64,000 bases of DNA from Luteimicrobium sp049844995 (GTDB lineage: Bacteria; Actinomycetota; Actinomycetes; Actinomycetales; Cellulomonadaceae): assembly GCF_049844995.1 (NCBI RefSeq), contig NZ_JBNCMC010000001.1, forward strand, positions 558,001 through 622,000, written 5' to 3'. A model generated the notes under the pieces. The model saw only the letters and a list, made by a program, of their open reading frames with translations. It had not been told where the DNA came from and did not search any database. The position numbers and the translations under genes are program-made. Shown here piece after piece: positions 57,645 to 64,000 of this stretch. Numbering within the stretch: position 1 is the stretch's first letter; each line of letters opens with the position of its first letter.

Positions 57645-59167
57645 GGCGCGAGCGCAGTCACGGCGTCCCGCGCCTGCCCGACGACGGCGGCCAGCCCCGT
57701 CCCCGCGACCCACGACCCGACCACGGTGAGGCCGGGGAGCCGGTGGGCGGCGTCGTCGGCGAGGGAACGATCGGCGGGGCGGGCGGGCGCGAGCGCGTCC
57801 GGCCAGTGGGTGTCGAGGTGGTCGAGCACCTGCGACGGGTCGAGCGGGACGCCGAGCAGCCGGGACGCATCGGCGACGGCCTCCTCGACGGTCGGCGGGA
57901 GGGTCGGCTCGGGGTCGCCCGCGCGGCCGTAGGACAGCCGGACCACGTGCACGCCGTCGGGCAGCAGCGCCCGCAGCCACGGCCACTTGGCGCTCGCGTG
58001 CGTGAGGCCCTTCGCGCGGACGTCCGCGCCGGGGGCGACGAGGACGCCGGTGCCGCGGGGAGCGTCGTCGAGCGCGGGCGCGCGCAGCACGAGCGTGATG
58101 AGCCGGACGTCCGACCCGCCCTTCTCTGACCTGTCAGAACCTGGCGAGCCTCGAGACTCACCAGGTTCTGACACGTCACCGCCGTCCCCCGGGTTGTCAG
58201 AAGCTCCTGAGGCTCGACCCTCGCCAGCTTCTGACAAGTCGGGAGGGAGGAGGGGGGTGACGAGCGCGATCGCGGGCGTGCGGGGGAGCGCGACGACGAC
58301 GCGCTGCGCCTCCGCGGCCGTCGCACGGGCGCCGTCGGAGGCGCTGCCGCTGACGTGCCACAGCCCGCCGTCGTGGTGGTGCCGCTCGAGCCCGACGACG
58401 CGCACACCGAGCCGGACCTCGCCCCCCGCGCTGCGGACGGCGTCGGCGAGCGACGCGACGAGCCGGTGCATCCCGCCGTCGATGCCGGCCACCGCCGACC
58501 CGGGCTTCGTGTTCCCCCGGCCGGGGGCGTCGGCGAGCATCGAGGCGGCGCGCAGCAGCGACCCGGTCTTCTCGTACGCGGCGACGAGCTGCGGGGCGAC
58601 GGCGCGCGGGTCGAGCGTCGCCGGGTCGGCGGAGTGGATCCCGCCGGCCACGGGGGCGACGAGCCGCTCCAGCGCGGTCGGGCCGAGGCGCTGCGTGACC
58701 CACGCGGCCAGCGAGTCGGGCACGGGCGTGCGCGCCATGCCGAGGTCCCACCACGCGCGGAGGGCGCCCCCGAGGCCGAGCACCCGCCGGACGTCGGCCG
58801 CCCACGGGGTGGTCGGGATGCCGAGCGTCGCGGTGCGGGGGAGCGGGCGCGCGCGGGCCGGGTCGTCCTCAGTGCCTGCCCCCGCGTACGCCCAGGCGCC
58901 GCGGGGGTCCGGCTCGACGACAGCCAGCCCGAGCTCGCGCGCGAGGTCGCCGACCGCGGGGGTGCGGGTCGCGAAGGACTCCGCCCCGACGTCGACGGCG
59001 ACGGTGCGGCCGCCGCCGATGCCCACCGATGCGCCCGCGACGGTCCCGCCCGGGCGGTCGGCGGCGTCGAGCACGAGCACGCGCACGCCGTCCCGCGCGA
59101 GGTCGTGCGCGGCGACGAGCCCCGCGACGCCCGCCCCGAGGACGACGGCGTCCCACCTCTCAGCCAC
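57626..59167 (-). CDS. hemG: Coproporphyrinogen III / protoporphyrinogen oxidase with two palindromic inserts
   Basis: About 513 residues, longer than the usual 450-480. The FAD-binding AVVLGAGVAGLVAAHDLARDG is at the N-terminus and WVAGTGLAAVVGQARDAV at the C-terminus. In actinobacteria this enzyme (HemY/CgoX type) oxidises coproporphyrinogen III. Between LVTPLLPP and DVRLITLVLRAP (about residues 310-360) lies a stretch encoded by two 40-bp palindromic elements, translated as SEAGEGRASGASD and SEPGESRGSPGSD, joined by a Gly/Asp linker. This is a surface loop region in the fold, so activity may be retained. Downstream of hemE. Confidence 0.92.
   Translation of the reverse strand: MAERWDAVVLGAGVAGLVAAHDLARDGVRVLVLDAADRPGGTVAGASVGIGGGRTVAVDVGAESFATRTPAVGDLARELGLAVVEPDPRGAWAYAGAGTEDDPARARPLPRTATLGIPTTPWAADVRRVLGLGGALRAWWDLGMARTPVPDSLAAWVTQRLGPTALERLVAPVAGGIHSADPATLDPRAVAPQLVAAYEKTGSLLRAASMLADAPGRGNTKPGSAVAGIDGGMHRLVASLADAVRSAGGEVRLGVRVVGLERHHHDGGLWHVSGSASDGARATAAEAQRVVVALPRTPAIALVTPLLPPDLSEAGEGRASGASDNPGDGGDVSEPGESRGSPGSDRSEKGGSDVRLITLVLRAPALDDAPRGTGVLVAPGADVRAKGLTHASAKWPWLRALLPDGVHVVRLSYGRAGDPEPTLPPTVEEAVADASRLLGVPLDPSQVLDHLDTHWPDALAPARPADRSLADDAAHRLPGLTVVGSWVAGTGLAAVVGQARDAVTALAPQSTAD
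58133..58172 (-). repeat. 40-bp palindromic element, copy 3 (hemG)
   Basis: GTCAGAACCTGGCGAGCCTC faces GAGACTCACCAGGTTCTGAC with 18 of 20 pairs and no loop, exactly 40 bp. On the hemG strand it is read TCA GAA ... TCT GAC, giving SEPGESRGSPGSD. It is 63 bases (21 codons) from copy 4. Confidence 0.87.
58196..58235 (-). repeat. 40-bp palindromic element, copy 4 (hemG)
   Basis: GTCAGAAGCT... / ...AGCTTCTGAC, exactly 40 bp with 16 of 20 pairs. Read in the same phase as copies 1-3, giving SEAGEGRASGASD. The 23 bases between copies 3 and 4 encode a short NPGDGGDV linker. Confidence 0.84.
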
Positions 59168-59183
59168 GGCCGCACACCCCCGC

Positions 59184-59223
59184 CCCCGCGAAGTAGGCCT
59201 CCGCGCGGGGTACTTCGGCGAGG
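59184..59223. repeat. Palindromic repeat (CGCGAAGnAGGCC family) between hemE and hemG
   Basis: CCCCGCGAAGTAGGCCTCC (59184-59202) followed by an inverted GGGGTACTTCGGCGAGG (ending 59223). It shares CGCGAAG(A/T)AGGCCTCC with the element at 49420-49458. It fills most of the 66-base gap between hemE stop and hemG start. Confidence 0.6.
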
Positions 59224-59233
59224 GGGGCCCCGG

Positions 59234-60337
59234 TCACAGGGAGTGGACGAGCTCGACGACGCGGGTCAGGACGGTCGGGTCCGTGGTCGGGGGGACGCCG
59301 TGGCCGAGGTTCACGACGTGCGCGGGCGCGTACCTGCCCCGCTCGACGACGTCGCGGACGTGCGCCTCCAGCACCGGCCACGGCGCGAACAGGAGCGCGG
59401 GGTCGATGTTGCCCTGCAGCGGCGTCGTCTCGCCGAGCAGCTTCGCTGCCTCGTCGAGCGGCGTGCGGTAGTCGACGCCGATCGCGCCGGCACCCGCGTG
59501 GCGCATCGCCTCGAGGAGGTGGCCGGTGCCGGTGCCGAAGTGAACCAGGGGGACCCCGAGCTCGTCGGGACCGGAGGACGGCACGACGAGGTCCGTCACG
59601 TGCGTGAGCGCCCGCGAGGACGCCGGGAGGGCGTAGCGCGAGTAGTCGTCGAGCGACAGGGCGCCCGCCCACGAGTCGAACAGCTGGCCCGCGCTCGCGC
59701 CCGCGAGCACCTGGGCGCGCAGGAACGTGCCCGTGAGGTCCGCGGCCCACTCGACGAGGCGGAACCAGGTGTCCGGGTCGGCGTGCATGAGGGTGCGGGC
59801 GGCGAGGTGGTCGCGCGACGGCTGCCCCTCGACGAGGTACGCGGCGAGCGTGAACGGCGCCCCCGCGAAGCCGATGAGAGGAATCTCACCCAGCTCGGAA
59901 ACGGTCCGTTCGACCCCCTCCCGAACGGGTGCGAGGGCCTCGAGGGTGAGCTCGTGCTCGACCAGCCGGGCGACGTCGTCGGCGGTCCGGTAGGCCTGGT
60001 CCATGACCGGACCGACGCCCGGCTGGATCTCCACGCCCACCCCGGCGAGGAGCAGCGGCACGACGATGTCCGAGTAGAAGACTGCCGCGTCGACACCGTG
60101 CCGGCGCACCGGCTGCAGCGTGATCTCGCTGCTCAGAGCCGGGTTCAGGCACGACTCGAGCATCGTCGTGCCCTCGCGTGCGGCCTTGTACTCGGGCAGC
60201 GAGCGGCCGGCCTGGCGCATGAACCAGACGGGCGTCGTGTCGGGCCGGTCGCCGCGGAGCGCGCGCACGAGCGGGGCTTCGGCGGTGCGCCCGGAGGCGA
60301 GCGGGTGCGCGTCGGGAAGGGGCTTGCTGGGGGTCAC
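59234..60337 (-). CDS. hemE: Uroporphyrinogen decarboxylase
   Basis: A 367-residue HemE that converts uroporphyrinogen III to coproporphyrinogen III. Both family signatures are present: PVWFMRQAGRSLPEY near the N-terminus and IGFAGAPFTLAAYLVEG near residue 155. GTG 60337, divergent from hemA across 47 bases. hemG follows after a palindromic repeat. No abnormal insert is seen. Confidence 0.96.
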   Translation of the reverse strand: MTPSKPLPDAHPLASGRTAEAPLVRALRGDRPDTTPVWFMRQAGRSLPEYKAAREGTTMLESCLNPALSSEITLQPVRRHGVDAAVFYSDIVVPLLLAGVGVEIQPGVGPVMDQAYRTADDVARLVEHELTLEALAPVREGVERTVSELGEIPLIGFAGAPFTLAAYLVEGQPSRDHLAARTLMHADPDTWFRLVEWAADLTGTFLRAQVLAGASAGQLFDSWAGALSLDDYSRYALPASSRALTHVTDLVVPSSGPDELGVPLVHFGTGTGHLLEAMRHAGAGAIGVDYRTPLDEAAKLLGETTPLQGNIDPALLFAPWPVLEAHVRDVVERGRYAPAHVVNLGHGVPPTTDPTVLTRVVELVHSL

Positions 60338-60339
60338 CC

Positions 60340-60383
60340 TTCGATTGTGCCGCGACCCGGCCGCGGTGCTTCAATCGAAGCAC
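60340..60383. promoter_or_regulatory. Divergent hemE/hemA control region with inverted repeats
   Basis: TTCGATTG (60340-60347) and CAATCGAA (60372-60379) are perfect inverted repeats. The second lies within a palindrome GTGCTTCAATCGAAGCAC (60366-60383) that ends one base before the hemA start codon. These could be an operator for a haem- or redox-responsive regulator that controls both genes. The regulator is unknown. Confidence 0.5.
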
Positions 60384-60384
60384 T

Positions 60385-61686
60385 GTGCCTCTGCTCTCCT
60401 TCACCGCCAGTCATCACGACCTCGACCTGGAGACGCTGGAGCGCCTCTCGTCAGGCGCGCACCGCGTGGTCGAGTCCGATCTGGTGCGCTGCGACCCCAT
60501 CAGCGGTGCCGTCGTGCTCGCGACGTGCAACCGCTTCGAGGTGTACGTGGACGTCGCCGGCCCCGCGCACGACGACGCCCCCGCAGTTCCCGTCTCCGGC
60601 CTCGCCCGGGTGCACGCCGCCCGCGAGGTCGCGCGCGTCGTCTCGGCGTCGTCCGGGCTGGACGAGGACCAGGCGCACGCCGCGCTCACCGTGCGGTCCG
60701 GCGAGGACGTCGCCCGGCACCTGTTCTCCGTGGCGTCCGGCCTGGACTCGATGGTCGTGGGCGAGCGTCAGATCGCGGGTCAGGTGAAGCGAGCCCTCGA
60801 GGCGTCGCGACCGGCCGGCACGACCACGGCGTCCCTCGAGCGGCTCTTCCAGGCCGCCGCGCGGGCGTCGAAGCGCGTCAGCAACGAGACGGCGCTCAGC
60901 GCGGCCGGGCGCTCGCTCGTGTCCCTCGGCCTGGACCTCGCTGGCGCCGACCTCCCACCGTGGCCCCAGGTCCGCACGCTGCTGGTCGGCACCGGCTCCT
61001 ACGCCGGCGCGAGCTTCGCCGCCCTGCGGGACCGCGGCGTCACGGACGTCCGCGTGTTCTCGCGCTCCGGGCGGGCGGACGCGTTCGTGTCGTCGCACGC
61101 CGCCGACGGTGTGGACGTGCGCCCCGCCGACGACCTCCTCGTCGAGCTCGAGGACGTCGACCTCGTCGTCGCCTGCTCGGGCGGCGGGCGCGTCGGCGAC
61201 CCCACGGCGTCCCTGCGCCCCGCGCTCGACGCCGCCCACGTGCTCGGCGCACGCGCCCGCGCCGCGAAGGTCGCCGGCGACGACGCCACGACCCGCCCGC
61301 TCGTCGTGCTCGACCTCGCGCTCACCCGGGACGTCGCGCCGCAGGTCGCCGACGTCGACGGCGTCCTGCTCTACGACCTCGCCGCGCTCCAGGCGCGTGC
61401 CCCGCACGTGTCGGGCGCCGCGGTGGCCGAGGCGGCGTCGATCGTCGACCACGCCGCCGAGCACTTCGTGCAGGGCGAGGGCTACCGGGCGTCCGACGCG
61501 CGCGTCGTCGAGCTCGTGCGCGCCGCCGACGCCGAGATCGCCGCGCTGGTCGCGGAGCGGCTCGCCGCGGCTGGCGCCGAGGGCGTCGACGTGGACCCTG
61601 AGGAGGTCGAGCTCGCCGCGCGTCGCGAGGTGCGCGCGCGCCTGCACCGCGACATCGTCGCCCTCCGGTCGGCCGTCAACCCCTGA
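60385..61686 (+). CDS. hemA: Glutamyl-tRNA reductase
   Basis: A 433-residue HemA, the first committed step of the C5 haem pathway: it reduces glutamyl-tRNA to glutamate-1-semialdehyde for HemL. The catalytic Cys48 lies in VLATCNRFEVY. The region SGLDSMVVGERQIAGQVKRAL is highly conserved, and the NADPH domain starts with TLLVGTGSYAGASFAAL. GTG 60385. It stands alone on the plus strand, divergent from hemE. Confidence 0.96.
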   Translation: MPLLSFTASHHDLDLETLERLSSGAHRVVESDLVRCDPISGAVVLATCNRFEVYVDVAGPAHDDAPAVPVSGLARVHAAREVARVVSASSGLDEDQAHAALTVRSGEDVARHLFSVASGLDSMVVGERQIAGQVKRALEASRPAGTTTASLERLFQAAARASKRVSNETALSAAGRSLVSLGLDLAGADLPPWPQVRTLLVGTGSYAGASFAALRDRGVTDVRVFSRSGRADAFVSSHAADGVDVRPADDLLVELEDVDLVVACSGGGRVGDPTASLRPALDAAHVLGARARAAKVAGDDATTRPLVVLDLALTRDVAPQVADVDGVLLYDLAALQARAPHVSGAAVAEAASIVDHAAEHFVQGEGYRASDARVVELVRAADAEIAALVAERLAAAGAEGVDVDPEEVELAARREVRARLHRDIVALRSAVNP

Positions 61687-61852
61687 CCCGACCGTGACGT
61701 CCGGTCCGCCGCAGGTCACGGGCCCGTCGGCGTGCGGTGTCGCCATCAGCAGCGGGCGTGGTTAGTGTGGTCACCGGTCCGCGCCGCGGGTCCGCAGGGG
61801 GCTGGCGAGCAGGGGAGAACGAGGGCTCGAAGGCGAGCCCGAGGAGGACCGC
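61687..61852. other. Intergenic region with a distant copy of the 19.6-kb repeat
   Basis: No gene seen. ACCGTGACGTCCGGTCCGCC at 61690-61709 resembles GACGGTGACGTCCGGTTCGCC at 19640-19660, followed in both cases by G..GGT.ACG, so a related short repeat occurs here. Directly ahead of the next gene is a strong GAGGAGG. Confidence 0.35.
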
Positions 61853-62104
61853 ATGACCGTGCCGGACCGGCCGCCGAACGTCTCGCTGCGCCTCGACGCC
61901 GCCCTCGCCGGCAGGGGCCAGGACGAGGACCTCTCGGATCTGCTGCCGTCCGCCGACGTCCAGCTGGCCGCGCGTCGTCGGCTCGACCCGTGCGACCTGC
62001 CTCCCGCCCCGACGACGGCGTCCGTCGGCCGCCAGCTCGGCCGCGGTGCGGCGCGGGCGTGCTTCGGCGCCGTGGACAAGCTCCGGGGGCACCGCGCCGG
62101 CTGA
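61853..62104 (+). CDS. Small hypothetical protein
   Basis: An 83-residue frame with no recognised domain. ATG 61853 follows GAGGAGG at good spacing, which is the main support. The sequence is rich in Leu, Arg and Asp (DEDLSDLLPSADVQLAARRRLD) with one Cys in each half, and has no membrane segment or signal. It is a stand-alone gene between hemA and the M23 peptidase. Confidence 0.5.
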   Translation: MTVPDRPPNVSLRLDAALAGRGQDEDLSDLLPSADVQLAARRRLDPCDLPPAPTTASVGRQLGRGAARACFGAVDKLRGHRAG

Positions 62105-62246
62105 GGCTCACAGGCGCCTGACCTGCGGCGACGCTTCTAGCGCGCGCGCCGACCGTCACCCCGGGCTATCTTGCGAAGACTTGTGAAGGACTCGTGCAGG
62201 CGAGTCGCCACGAGGTCACCGCAGGCTGACGAGGGGGAGTCGCAGC

Positions 62247-63551
62247 ATGGTTCGCAACGATTCGGGGGACGTCGAGGAGAGCGTGTTCGCGCGCCGTGCC
62301 CACGGGCCGGCGGCGCGTCGGGCGGGGCTCGCTGTGGCCGCCGCGCTGGCGTTCGGCGGCCTGGCGACGGCGGCGGCGGACGCGGCTCCGGCGGGCGGCA
62401 CCGCCCTCGCGCCGTCGGTGCTGTCGGCAGCGGTCGAGGCGGCCACGCCCACGAACACGACCAAGGTCGTGACGCCCCTCAAGGCCGGCAAGTACCGGCT
62501 CTCGTCGTACTACGGCCCACGCTGCATGCCGACCGTGAACGCGTCCGACTGGCACCTCGGCCAGGACATGGCCGCCGCGGACGGGACGCCCATCTACGCG
62601 GTCGCGTCCGGCGTCGTGCGGAAGGCCGGAGCGGTGAGCGGGTTCGGCCAGTGGATCGTCATCGACCACGTGATCGCCGGCAAGAAGGTGTCCACCGTCT
62701 ACGGGCACATGTGGAACGCCACCAAGTACGTGAAGGCCGGGCAGAAGGTCACGGCCGGGCAGCACATCGCGAACGTCGGGTCCAACGGCGTCGCGACCGG
62801 CCCGCACCTGCACCTCGAGGTCTGGCCCGGCGGGTACGGCGCGTCGTCGACGGACCCCCTCGTCTACATGAAGGCCCGGGGGGTCAACCTCACGGCGGGG
62901 GCGACGTCGGCGATCAAGCGGAGCGTGCCGTCGTCGTGCACGTACTACGCGCGGTCCCGCCTGAACCTGCGGGTCGGGGCGAGCACGAGCACGCCGAGCA
63001 AGGTCGTCCTCCCGGTGAACGCGAAGCTCACGACGAAGCCCGGGAGCAAGTCGAACGGCTGGCTGCCCGTCGCGTACGGCAGCCGGTCGGGTTGGGTCTA
63101 CTCGACCTACGTCGGGCCCACGAAGGTCGCGGTCCCCAAGCCCGCGACCAAGACGGTCCGGTACGTCGGCGTGACGACCCTGAACCTGCGCGCGAGCGCG
63201 TCGACCTCCTCGAAGGTGGTCGCCAAGCTGACGCGCGGCACCGCGGTCACGTACCAGGGCAGCGTGTCGAAGTCGGGCTGGGTCAAGGTCAGCGCGGCCG
63301 GCCACACCGGCTACGTGTCCACCCAGTACCTCAAGACCACGAAGGCGAAGGCCCTCTACGCGCTCAAGTACGTGAACGTCACGACGCTCAACCTGCGGTC
63401 ACGGGCCACGACGTCCTCGTCGGTCGTCGCGAGGCTGAAGCTGAACAAGGCCGTACAGCCCCTCGCCGCGGCGTCCAAGGGCTGGCTGCACGTGAGCGTG
63501 TCGGGGCACACCGGCTACGTCGCGACGGAGTACCTGCGCTCGAAGAAGTAG
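62247..63551 (+). CDS. Secreted M23 peptidase with three SH3b repeats
   Basis: A 434-residue cell-wall hydrolase. A Sec-type signal lies near residues 30-50. The M23 zinc peptidase domain (about 85-205) has the ligands in WHLGQDMAAADGTPI (His/Asp) and GPHLHLEVWPGG (His-x-His). Three SH3b repeats of about 60 residues follow, each with (T)LNLR.(G/S)A(S/T)(T)S...V, and they probably bind the wall. M23 enzymes cut peptidoglycan cross-bridges. ATG 62247 follows GAGGGGGAG. No c-di-AMP riboswitch was recognised in the 142-base gap upstream. Confidence 0.93.
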   Translation: MVRNDSGDVEESVFARRAHGPAARRAGLAVAAALAFGGLATAAADAAPAGGTALAPSVLSAAVEAATPTNTTKVVTPLKAGKYRLSSYYGPRCMPTVNASDWHLGQDMAAADGTPIYAVASGVVRKAGAVSGFGQWIVIDHVIAGKKVSTVYGHMWNATKYVKAGQKVTAGQHIANVGSNGVATGPHLHLEVWPGGYGASSTDPLVYMKARGVNLTAGATSAIKRSVPSSCTYYARSRLNLRVGASTSTPSKVVLPVNAKLTTKPGSKSNGWLPVAYGSRSGWVYSTYVGPTKVAVPKPATKTVRYVGVTTLNLRASASTSSKVVAKLTRGTAVTYQGSVSKSGWVKVSAAGHTGYVSTQYLKTTKAKALYALKYVNVTTLNLRSRATTSSSVVARLKLNKAVQPLAAASKGWLHVSVSGHTGYVATEYLRSKK

Positions 63552-63612
63552 CGGCGCCGGCAACGCGGGAGGCCGGGGAGACAGGGTCCGCGGGAGACGG
63601 GATCATGGCCGG

Positions 63613-64000
63613 GTGCCCAGCGAGCTCGTCGTCGTCACGCGGACCCGCCACCCGGTCGAGGCGCTCTTCGACCTCGCGTTGGACGTCGATGCGCACGTCC
63701 GGACGATGCCCGGGTCGGGCGAGCGTGCCGTCGGCGGGGTGACGAGCGGCCGGATAGGGCTCGGTGAGACCGTCACCTGGAGCGGACGGCACCTCGGGGT
63801 GCGCTTCACGATGACGGCCGAGGTCACCGAGCTCGACCGCCCGCGCCGGTTCGTCGACGTCCAGGTCGCGGGACCGTTCCGCTCGTTCCGGCACGAGCAC
63901 GTCTTCGAACGACGGGGCGGCGCGACCGTGATGACGGACCGGGTCGTGGTCGCCTCGCCGGTCCTGGGGCGCGTCGCCGAGCGGCTCGTCCTGGTGCCCT
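63613..64000 (+). CDS. SRPBCC family protein (partial, cut by window end)
   Basis: The first 129 codons of a gene that runs off the window. It translates as VPSELVVVTRTRHPVEALFDLALDVD... with TEVTELDRPRRFVDVQV-type strands and FRHEHVFERRGGATVMTDRV, matching the START/SRPBCC (polyketide-cyclase-like) fold of CoxG/cell-division-inhibitor-like proteins. The GTG start is the first after the M23 stop; no strong ribosome site is seen. Ligand unknown. Confidence 0.7.
   Translation, partial: MPSELVVVTRTRHPVEALFDLALDVDAHVRTMPGSGERAVGGVTSGRIGLGETVTWSGRHLGVRFTMTAEVTELDRPRRFVDVQVAGPFRSFRHEHVFERRGGATVMTDRVVVASPVLGRVAERLVLVP

Noticed and set aside
62105..62246. c-di-AMP (ydaO) riboswitch before the M23 peptidase
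   Set aside because: The 142-base leader lacks the recognisable conserved blocks.

Overview
The window is a very GC-rich (about three quarters G+C by eye) stretch of an actinobacterial chromosome. Gene content fits a soil- or plant-associated Micrococcales member near Cellulomonas, Cellulosimicrobium or Isoptericola: intracellular glycosidases served by an ATPase-less CUT1 ABC importer, a CsoR copper operon, a coproporphyrin-type hem cluster, and many genes with an actinobacterial -10 hexamer 6-7 bases before the start codon, as in leaderless transcripts. The genus is an inference. I found no tRNA, rRNA, CRISPR array, prophage or intact insertion sequence.

Layout. 0.1-8.8 kb: an HU protein, a pair of CrcB fluoride channels, an epimerase, two MarR regulators each beside an alpha/beta hydrolase, a large membrane protein with a kinase-like insert, and a DUF308 protein. 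8.7-23.6 kb: a glycan-use island made of tatBAC, a GH3 glycosidase, a lipoprotein binding protein with two permeases, a GH95 glycosidase, a LacI regulator and a GH42 beta-galactosidase. Near-identical palindromes (consensus TCGAAGCGCTTCGA) lie before tatB, the transporter and the GH42 gene, with weaker versions before GH3 and lacI. The binding protein has a twin-arginine lipoprotein signal, so the repressor may coordinate a Tat translocase with its substrate.

23.6-42 kb: type II NADH dehydrogenase, CPBP-family membrane protein, MFS exporter, the csoR-copZ-copA operon with two CsoR boxes, a secreted SGNH hydrolase, small membrane proteins, a secreted repeat protein, a membrane protein ending in an L7/L12-like domain, and a secreted alpha-amylase with two starch-binding modules. 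42-49.4 kb: AhpD-like, SDR and EthD proteins, an MMPL transporter, a two-component pair and an iron-regulated siderophore reductase.

49.4-61.7 kb: haem biosynthesis from glutamyl-tRNA in two minus-strand blocks, hemC-hemD-hemB-hemL and hemE-hemG, with hemA divergent from hemE. The blocks are separated by a hydrolase, a possibly frameshifted small gene and a second MMPL transporter. The window ends with a small hypothetical gene, a secreted M23 peptidase with SH3 repeats, and a partial SRPBCC gene.

The most unusual signal is a set of short palindromic elements. Four copies, each exactly 40 bp, sit inside hemD (two) and hemG (two), all read in the same phase. A different 59-bp palindrome sits in frame inside copA. 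A third family flanks the hem blocks, and a 0.7-kb repeat region lies between GH95 and lacI and supplies the last codons of lacI. These resemble protein-coding palindromic elements such as those known from Rickettsia, apparently in an actinobacterium.
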